Under the pieces are notes generated by a model. That model searched no databases. It had not been told where the DNA came from and saw only the letters and a program-made list of their open reading frames with translations. 64,000 nt of DNA, taken from the NCBI GenBank assembly GCA_034509495.1, contig CM067514.1, forward strand, positions 11,500,602-11,564,601, given 5' to 3'. Position numbers and translations under genes: made by a program. This DNA comes from Acestrorhynchus altus. Lineage: Eukaryota > Chordata > Actinopteri > Characiformes > Acestrorhynchidae. This document shows, piece after piece, positions 49,026-59,800 of this stretch (positions are counted from its first letter, which is position 1; each line of letters starts with the position of its first letter).

Positions 49026-50859
49026 ATATTATAATATAGTCTCTATATTACATATTCTTTATATTTCTATAGTGTTCTCTTTTTCTCTTTACTAAATGAT
49101 TATAACTTTCTTCTCTTTCTGTACTGTACTGATGCTGCTACTGGAACCTTCATTTCCCTGAGGGAACCCTCCCAAGGGATCAATAAAGTTCTATCCTATC
49201 CTACAGGAGGTCGTTTGTACCTACAGTAATCACACTGTACACTTTATCTGCACATGTACATAACTGACAGATTCACTGAATGGCTGGACATAATTGCTCT
49301 TCTATTCATATCTCACATTATGACACTTTATCTCTACATGTAAAGGAGATCATTCATTAGCTGCTACATGGGTAACCTGAGCGTAGGTTACAATGTAGTG
49401 TACACTTGGAAGAGCTGTGATCCAGTCCATTTCCAACATTGCCAATGAAACTGGAGGTGTCACTACAAACAGCCATGTCTCTGTAACGTCCTCACTCTTT
49501 CTATTCTCACGTGATTAGGCTGAAATTTAGCCATAACATTAACACCACTGACAGATGAAATGAAAATGTTTCGACAACTGGGTCAGATCATTTTCAAAAT
49601 GGCAGGCAGGTCTTGTTGGGTGTTCACAGTATGCAGTGACCAGTACATTTCAAAAGTGATTCAAGAAAGGATGGCCAGTGAACCAGCAGAGGTCATGGGC
49701 ACTTAAAACTCATTAATACTCATGGAGGTCCCAACTCACAACTGACAGGATTTAAAGGATCCACTGACATCTTGGTACCAGATACCACAGTACACCTTAA
49801 GAGGTCTTGTGGAGTGTATACACATTGCATCCTAATACCAAAACCTCTTTTTTCAGGGCTGTGGCTCTGCCTCTGAGCCATGCGCTGGGAGTGTGTGACA
49901 GGTTTCGTGCCCAAGCTCCACCTCAACCCAAACTGGAGGCTTTTTATCTGCAGAAAAAGAAACACTTCTCTCAGGTCAGTGGCTGATACAATTTGCACAA
50001 TCACACATACTGTAGGACAGTACTGCTGTTCTACATCTCCATAATGCCTGTACCCAGGGATACAGTAACTTCTCCACCCTCTTCACATTGTGTTCAGTTA
50101 TTTCTCACTCTATAGAGAAATGTGTGAAAAGTGTGTTCTATATTTTCAGTTCATCCCACATTAGTGTTTTAAAACAGAAAGAACAGAAAAACATTAAAGT
50201 TTGATATCTGTAGAGTCTTGTTCGTTTAAGAAGCATCCTTTAGTGTTCCCCACATTCTTAGTGTGGATGGGAAGTGGGGAAGAGAACCAGTCATTGACTT
50301 TTAGTGAAAACAGGTGGACAGGGCAGAGCTAGGGCAGAGCCAAGACCAAAACAAAACAGAGCCAGGTGCTAAAAAGCTTGTCGCAAACCAAAACAATGAA
50401 AACAGGGAAGCATGACAAGACAGAAGCATGATAATTTGGTGATTTTTAAACCTGTTATCGGTTATAAAACTGCAATAGATCTTCTCTGTGCAGGGAGAAC
50501 TCCTGAGCCTGGGGAAGCACTGCGGCCTCACAGTTCAACAGATCCACCATTGGCTCCGCCTCCGCCGCAACCAGGACAAGCCCAGCAACACTAAAAAGTT
50601 CTGCGAAGCTACGTGAGCACATGTTTTTCTCCACATCCATGTTTGTTTATAAGAGAAGAGGTGGTGGGTTGATGTATATCAGCACTGTTGATATTTCCAG
50701 AAACATCCACTCACCATTTCCATTTTAGCCATGTTGACATTACAAAATACTTTAAAATCACTTGGAAATAACCTTTGTACAATGAATTAAGATGTTTTTC
50801 AGAGTTCTGCAATGTTCGTCACCCTGGTCAGGGGATGAATATAAAATATTTCACACAGG

Positions 50860-50899
<40 letters not shown>

Positions 50900-53800
50900 C
50901 TCTCTTTTTGCAGGTGGAGGTTTGCATTCTATCTCATTGCCTTCATCGCTGGACTTGCCTCCCTAATACATGTGAGTGTTTGAGACCCTGACCACCACTT
51001 GGATTTTAGATCATGAATTTAACTTAAAAACAAAAAAATAGTGCACTGTGCTCTTTCTTTCATTTGGCATAAGATACCAAACATATCATCCTTAAAGACT
51101 CACCTTCATTCAAAGTGGAGATGATCTCCTGAGGTTTTGCTTTAAATGTGTTGCTTCTAAATTCACAACTGTGCGGACAAAAGTATTGGGACACTTGCTC
51201 ATTCATTGTGTCTTGAGTTTATCCTGCTTTTGTTGGAAGACTGCCACTTCTGTCCTGAGAAAGCTCTCTGCTAGATTTTGGAGCATTGCTATGAGGATTT
51301 TTGATTGTATGCAGCAACAAGAGCATCGAGGATTTTGAATGATCACCAAAGTATTAAATGGAGCACTATAATTCCAGAGACCACAATTCGACTACCTCAC
51401 AGCTCAGTGCTGTCAGGCTTTATACCCCTTTAACCCATGCATAGTATTAGACAAGGTGCACAGAGTTTCATGTTAATCTTCTCCAGAGTATCCTATTCAT
51501 AAATGTTTGATTAAGCCTGTTACAACTGTTCTCTCCTCTCTCACACAGACGCCCTGGTTTTGGAATCACAGAGAGTGCTGGCGCGGACATCCCAGACAGG
51601 TGAGAGCAAAGAGCAGAGAGAGGAGTAACCCATCACTGTCATACAATGCCAGAAAACTCAAAGTCGCTGTGCTTTTTTCTTAGAGCAGTCAGACTTTCCC
51701 CATCAAAAGTTTAAGGACATGTAGTTTTTACATTATTTTGAAAAGGTTTCTTTCTCATTTCATTTCATTCAAACATGATCGAAAGAAAGCTCAGAAACCT
51801 TGGAAATAAAGCCAAAGACCCCCATTGTATCCGCTTCTTGTCATACCCAGCCTAATCAGCAGTCAAAGAGTTCTACCTCTAAAAAAGCTGGTTTCAAATG
51901 GTAAGTTCAAATTGGCCTGAGGGACTCAATAACAGAGATCCTGCCAGCACTTTTTCAGAGAAGGAGGATGTGTTTTTAGGGAGTGAAGCAGTTCACAAAC
52001 ATCCAGCTATTGTTCTGAGTTCTTTACTCTTTATTTTTTTTGTGATGTTGAAATTTCAGCCAGGATATGATGTCAAAATATGCTCCCATTCACCCCACCT
52101 TCTTCCAGTGCTTTTGCTAAACATTTGAGAGTATATGTTAAATGATGGCCAGTAAATAATACAGGAAGATGACAAAATCCTAACATCTGGAGTTATACAT
52201 AAGACCCACCCCATTTTCAATCTAAAGTTCATCTAAAGTTGCTGTGGTCATTTATGATGCAATCAGCAACACTTCAATTAAACAGTGCTACAAGAAGATA
52301 AGACTATCGTACATCTAACAACTGAGGTTGCTATGGCTGTTTATCATCCGATCAGCAACCTTTCCGTAAACATTTACTGAGATGCTTCATATAACAGTTA
52401 CACATTTGACCCCGCCCATTCACTTTACCTATACTCCAATTACTACCTCACAAGCTCTTCACGGTGGTCTTCGGTTAGGCGCCTTCTTTTGTCAGTGTTT
52501 CACTGAATTAAGCACACAACTGCTCCAGAAGTTTAACAGTGAAGTTGTCAGCGTCCCAGACCCAGTCCCTTCCAAGTTCAGTTTGTGAGATTTCACTCAC
52601 AACCTCAGTATCTTCAACATAAACACAAAACAACATGTAACTCTGCACTTCAATTGCACAATACATTACCCCACCCAATCTCAGCCCTTCTTATCCACAA
52701 CCACTGACTAGTTCGTTTAGCTATTTCTGACATTTCCCTCATAACAGACCATAGCACACAACCTCCAAACCCAAATTCACTCAGTAACACTGTAGCAGAC
52801 TTCCTATCTCTACTGTTCTAACATATGCCTGCCACCCACACTCTCTCACTTCAGCCACCAAATCATATCTTATCCTTTTACTTTCATAAGCTACCTCAGC
52901 CTCATCCTCAAATAGAACTGTCAGCTCCATAAAATAGACTATTTGTTTGCTCTCCAAGTATAGCACAATACAATGTGGAACTAGCAGTTTAGTACCTAGC
53001 TACTTATAGTTTAGTACCTACATCTTCTAACAAACTTTTTCTCCACTGCACTACCCCTCATACACAAATCGAATTAACCTGCTTCCACTAACAAAGGACA
53101 TGTTAACTTTTAAGCGCTTCTTATCAAATGCATCTGCTAAAGACTTAAGTACCTGATTATGCCTATGTGTACTGACCCGGCAACAAGCAAACCTTACATG
53201 CTGACAAATGTGTTTGAACATCCCAATCCCAGCACACAATTTACAACCTGGATCTTCAACTATCTACTGGCCAAGGTTTTGCGGAGTTGGGAGGACATCA
53301 TAAGTACCTCCTACCAGAAAATTCAAACAGCTCACATCCAACGCCCATAACTCTCACCAAGTGAGCCTTCATTTCTCTACAATCTCATCCACTGCCTCCA
53401 CTGTTTCCATGGTGAGGCTGCAGTTACATAACATACTTCCTCGAATAAAGCTTGTAACATTTTGTGTTGTCTCTGGTTATGTGGCCTTTCTGAATGCTTT
53501 CCACTGATCACCTGACCCTAGTCCTGCCATCCCATTTTGCATCTTTCCCACCCTGTGCTCCAATGCCCTCTTCACTAACAGCACTGCCACTCTGGGATTC
53601 CACTTTCTTCTTGCTTTTGTCACTGGTGCTATTGCTTTAACCATATCATTTCTCGACCTGCCTTTGCATATTAAAATTCCTTAACTACACCTCCTACCAA
53701 ACCATGTACACCATCTAATAAGACAAAGTGACACCCTTAACCACTTCCTGAAAGCATTATTGATTTTTTCTAAGCACTAATTAGTAATCAGAACTTCAGA

Positions 53801-56800
53801 AACACTAAACACTCATTGGCCACCTTACACGAGGTAGTAAACACCATCCAACATCACATTTTTAACTTACCTGGCAAAAAAGACTTATCAATGGAGTTGC
53901 TACCCTCCACCACTTTCTTCCTCAACCCCACAATGTGTTCTTTGTCTTTCAGTGCTGCACTATACCATCTTCCTAATCACTTAATTGTTTTCATGAAGGT
54001 ATTGCCTCCCCTTCCATCAGAAATCTCTCTTGCACATTTCCCTTTCACAGTTGACACACTTCTAGACTTACTGGGGTTAGCCTTCATCCTTGCCATCCTA
54101 AGATTTTCATATAATTTCTTCAGCAGCCACCAGGTATTGAGATTTGCAGAGATGTGACACACTCCCCTGTATTGAAGCAGAACTGAATATCATCAAAATA
54201 AGTTTTAAACAACCTTGTCACCCTGTCTGGCACCTGAAAGAACTCAAATGGTTTTTTTTTTAAAGCATGTGGCACAGAACCAAAGGCATTAGCCAAATTC
54301 ATTAAAACCACATGGAGATATCTTCTAGCTGCCTTTGCTCTCTGAATCTGATGCAAGATCATAGTACTATGCTCTAAACAACCTGCAAAACCTGAGAACT
54401 TTTGTACTAAGGTGTCAATTAGTTTGGATTTAGGTATGCAGTGAGTGTCTGTGAACCACACTAAAGAAAATCTTACCATCCACATTAAGAAAGCTTAAAG
54501 GACAAAACTGGTCAGTAACTACAGAATATTCCTCTTTTGAAATGGGAACACCCCCTGCCCTTCAGCATTCCTTGGAATAATCCATTTCTTCTACACTAAT
54601 CACTTTAATCACTTTCTTCCACATCATTTTCCATAAAAACATTAGGTGCACTGGCACTCCATTGGGCCCTGGTGCCAAGCCTGCTTTTGCACACCACACC
54701 ACATCCTGTACCTCATTCCACCTAAGGGGATTAACATGTCTATGTCACCTACTGGTGGAATATCTGCTTGCAGCTCCAGCATGTTTGCTCTTTCCTCCTC
54801 TGTCCACAGTCTGAAAATGCTTCTCTAATTTTTTTAAACCTTAAGTATTCCAGACTTCTCTCTACTAAACAAACTTGAAAAAATCACTAAAGAATTCTGC
54901 CCTGAACCTCCATTAACTTCTTCCTCTTCCTCATAGTCTCTGCTTTCCATAATCTCACTAATTTACTCTTTGTTTCTTCTTGAAGTTTCTTAATGCCCTC
55001 TCTTTCTTCCTCATTCCCTCACTTCCTCAGTTCCTTATTGAGTTTCTCTGTTTCTACCTGTCGCTTTGACTTTAATACCTCTTGACAATTTTCTTTCTTT
55101 GGTAAAATACCAACTCTTGTCACTCCATACTCATAGACAACTTTACCCAGCCTTGTCATTTTTCTCTCTGCTGTTGTCTTCAAACCAGCCACAATACCTT
55201 TCATTGACACGCTTCTATGCTACCTTATCTCCTGCACCTGACCATCTCACCTTTGCTTTTTGACCAACTCCTTTCTCCTTCTCATCTGCCTTCCACCAGT
55301 CTTCTGACTACCAAAGCCTTCCCTTTGTGTTTCCATGCTTGAATTTGCCTCAGTAGTAACAAAGGTATTGATGTCCTGTGAACCGTGGCAAGTAAACTGT
55401 CACTGGACTTTAACCAACTGACTAGAACAATTCTGTAACAAGCAGTGTTCCATGCAGAGCCTGTGCACTCCTCCATCCAAGCACTTCCCTTGGTGAATCC
55501 TCAGTCCTCTCACAGATTTCACCTTCCTCCATCCACACACACCTCTACAACTTCTTTCCCTCTGTTACCCCCTTCGCCACAATGCATTTTTAATTCATAT
55601 CATAATATGACCCAATATTGTCTTGCATTTTATCTGTACTGTGCAGGCATATAAAACATACTGTATACAGTGCATCCGGAAAGTATTCACAGCACTTCAC
55701 TTTTTGCACATTTATTATGTTACAGCCTTATTCCAGAATTGATTAAATTATTTTTTTCCCTCAAAATTCTACCCCACAATGATAGTGAGAAAGGTTTCAT
55801 CTAAACATTTATTAGAAATAAAACACACCAATTTAACATGTACATAAGTATTCACAGCTTTTGCTCAATACTTTGTTGAAGTATATATGGATGCAATTAC
55901 AGCTTCAAGTCTTTTTGGGTATGATGCTACAAGCTAGGCACATGGTTTTTGGCAAGTCTCTCCCATTCCTCTTTGCAGAACCTCCCAAGTTCCATCAGAT
56001 TGGATGGGGAGGGTTGGTCCCCAGCCATTTTTAGATATCTCCAGAGATGTTCAGTCAGGTTCAAGTCTGGTCTCTGGCTGTGCCACTATTGAAAACCCAC
56101 AGAGTTGGCCTGAAGCTGTGTGCTTAGGGTCATTATCCTGTTGGAAGATAAACCTTTGTCCCAGTCTGAGGTTCAGAGAGCAGGTCATCATCAAGGATGT
56201 CTCTGCACATCGCTGCAGTCATCTTTCCCTTGACCCTGATTAATCTCCCAGTTGCTGCTGCAGAAAAACATCCCCACAGCATGATGCTTCTACCACCATG
56301 CTTCACTGTAGGATTGGTATTGGCTAGGTGATGAGCAGTGCCTGGTTTCCTTCAGACATGATGCACTCTGTCCAAAAAGTTCAATATTTATGTTTCTCGT
56401 GGTCTTTTGGCAAAATCCAGAGGCTGTCATGTGCCGTTTACTGAGGATTGGCTTCTGGCTGGCTACTCTACCATTCAATCCTGATTGGTGGAGTGCTGCA
56501 GAAATGGTTGTCCTTTTAGAAGGTTCTCCTCTCTCCACAGAGCAACACTGGAGCTCTGTCATAGTGGGTTCTTGGTCACCTCCCTGACTAAGGTCCTTCT
56601 ACCATGATCACTCAGTTTGGCCTGATGGCCAGATCTAGGAAGTGTCCTGGTGGTAACAAACTGCTTCCATTTATGGATGATGGAGGCCACTGTGCTCATT
56701 GAGACCATCAGTGCAGCAGATTTTATTTTCTGTAGCCTTCCTCAGATCTGTCTCGATACAATCCTGTCTTGGTGGTCTACAGAAATTCCTTAGACTTCAT

Positions 56801-59800
56801 GGTTTGGTTTGTGCTCTGACATGCACTGTCTACAAGTGTATCTTATATAAACAGGTGTGGGCCTGTTTAATCAAATGAATTTACCACAGATGTTCTCCAG
56901 TCAGGCTGTAGAAACATCTGAAGGGTGATTAGTGGAAACAAGATGTACATGAGCTCAGTTTTGAGTGTCATGGCAAAAGCTGTGAATACTTATGTGCATG
57001 ATAAATTTTTGTGTTTTATTTTTAATAAATTTGCAAAGATTTCAAACAAACTTTTCTCACTTTGTCACTGTAGGGTATTCTGTGTAGAATTATGGAAAAA
57101 AATGAAGAAATAAAAATATTTTGAAATAAGGCTGTAACATAAACAAAATGTGCAAAAAGTGAAGCTCTGTGAATAGTTTCTGTATGTATGAGGTCTGAAA
57201 TTGTTCTTTCTTTCTTCAATTATTACTGTCAAGACTGCAAGAACTACAACACTCTAGATTCATGCAGGATTAAGGTCAATCCACGAAATTACTGTCACAC
57301 TGTAAATACTACATAAATGCAGATTCATATTGGATTAAAATCACTCCACAGTTATTACTGTCAGACCGTCAGTACTTCACACTGCACATTTAACATATAT
57401 TCACATATAATATCAGACTGTAAAACAGCCTGTAAATTAAGAGTAAATTAAAAGTACACCACAAATCCACAATTATTAATAATTATTATGATAATTATCA
57501 CAATTATTATGACTGTTTCAGCTACCACTACACTCAGCAAACTCATACTGGAAATAACCGCTGATCTCATTACTAATTGAACACGTTACAGGAACTTAGA
57601 TTTTGACCTCTCCGTCCTTCTCACTCTCTCTCAATGCTTTTTGTCTTGTATTTGCAGCCTGTGACTGAGGCACAATACTGGTACTACCTCCTGGAGCTCA
57701 GTTTCTACTGGTCACTGCTGTTCTGTGTCTCTGTAGATGTCAAACGCAAAGTGAGCCTTTTCAATTATTCTATTCATTATAGCTTCTGAATAATTCATAA
57801 TAAATACTTCATAGCAGTTACTGAATTAATCATAGTAAATACTGAAGAAGTTCTAATAGTTATTGACAAGAAGACTTAAGAATAATAGCTTCAGGGTTTG
57901 AGGGTTAACATCAAAATATACTGAACTGCTGTGTTTGTTGTGTGCAGGATTTTAAGGAGCAGATTGTTCACCACATTGCAACCATTTTCTTGATCAGCTT
58001 TTCCTACTGCGGCAACTATGTTCGGGTGGGGACAATTGTGATGCTTGTACATGACTCGTCCGACTTCCTGCTGGAGGTAAAATCCAGATCATGTCTCATT
58101 ACAAATGGGTGAAAGCCTCTTGTTTAGGAAAACCGGCTTTTCCACTCTCTGTCAGTGGCATGTGATCTGATGAAACTACAATCAAACATGTCAGTGGAAG
58201 CTTTCTCTTTTAGGCAGGTTATTTCTGCCTGGCTTTTGCACACATGTAATTACTGGTTGCAATGAAAAGATCATCATGAGATGACACCCGTTACAGATTT
58301 GTGGCTCCACCTTCTTATAACTGTTTAATAATTCAGTGCATTTTGTAGTTCTACCAGCTGGTCTGGACTAACATAATCTCCTTACTTATTTTATTGATGG
58401 ATTAGATCACTTTAAAGCTCAAGTAAAAAAGCTCATGTAGTCACTCTAGCTTGTTATCAGACACAGGCATCTTAAGGTGCAGCCCTTTTGTTTAGGTAAG
58501 TCTCACACTCTACCCTGGTTACTTTGTCTAGGTGAAAGGGCTATAGATTTCACCTTTTGATAACCACAGCCTCCACTAAAAAATGTAATGTGTTTCTCCT
58601 TCAAAACCCTTTTTTTCCTGTTCTTTGTTAATTTATTTTGCAGCTGCGCTTTTTTTTTCAGCATTTAATAAAAATGTAATAAATCACTATTTTAACTCAA
58701 AATTACTTTTTCATTTCTATTAAACCTTCTGCAAAACTGCAGTTTTGGAAATTAGAAACAATTATTACCAAGTTATAAAATTGAAAAACAAAATTGTGTT
58801 TTATTCATATGTAAATTATTTTTATAGTTGTAGAATTGGGCTCTTTAGGGTGATATATTTGAATATATATCTGAATGGTGATATGTGATATATGATACAA
58901 TATATGATGTGAAAAATACAATTTGAAAAAATAAGGAAACCCCATGAAGCCCTTCTTCTGTTTTTCTCTTTTTTACAATATTTAAACATACTGGAATTTG
59001 AACTTCTTTTTACACAAGTCCCATGCCCCCTCCACAGTGTGTTACATGAGAGCCTGAATTGGGATGGAGGGGAAAAGAGTAGAGGAGGAGCTGAGAGCAG
59101 AGGGTGGGGCAGAGGAAATGTTTTTGCAAGATTGAAACAGAACATTATATATGACTTTAAAACTTGATATAAATGATACAGCTTCAGCACATATTCTGGT
59201 CTGTTTATAATCTGATATTGATATAAATATCAGTATATCGCCATATTGAAGAATTTTTAATCTGTTGAGTAAACCTGATATCAAAATGCACCCTTTTGCC
59301 TTGTTAGTTGATTGTCCTGGTCATGTTAAGCATGAACTCAATGGTATTATTCTGCTTTTTTTTTGGAGTAACTGTCTCTACTGTTCAGAGAAGACTTTCT
59401 ACTAGCATTTCAAGTGTCCCCAGCTCATCCCAAAAGTACTGGAAGGAGCACTAGCATGCAATGGAACACTGTATCACTACACCACAGCTCAGTGCTAGGG
59501 GCTTTATACCCCTCTAGTTCACACATGGCAATAGGCTTGATGCCAGAAAGTTCATGGCTATGTGCTCAAGAGACTCCTATTCTGTTGTCAGTACTTCTCT
59601 ACAGGGACTAGATAAGCTGTGTGTATGCATTTGCACATCTGTGTCAGCAATGGGTACAACTTAAAGTAGCTGAATGCATTCATCAGAAGGGATGTCCACA
59701 AACATTTGGATACATAGTGTACTTGTAATTTGATGACAACACCAGAGAGTTTCTCAAATTCATTGCTTTCTCGATGTTTCTGTTTTCAGTCAGCGAAGAT

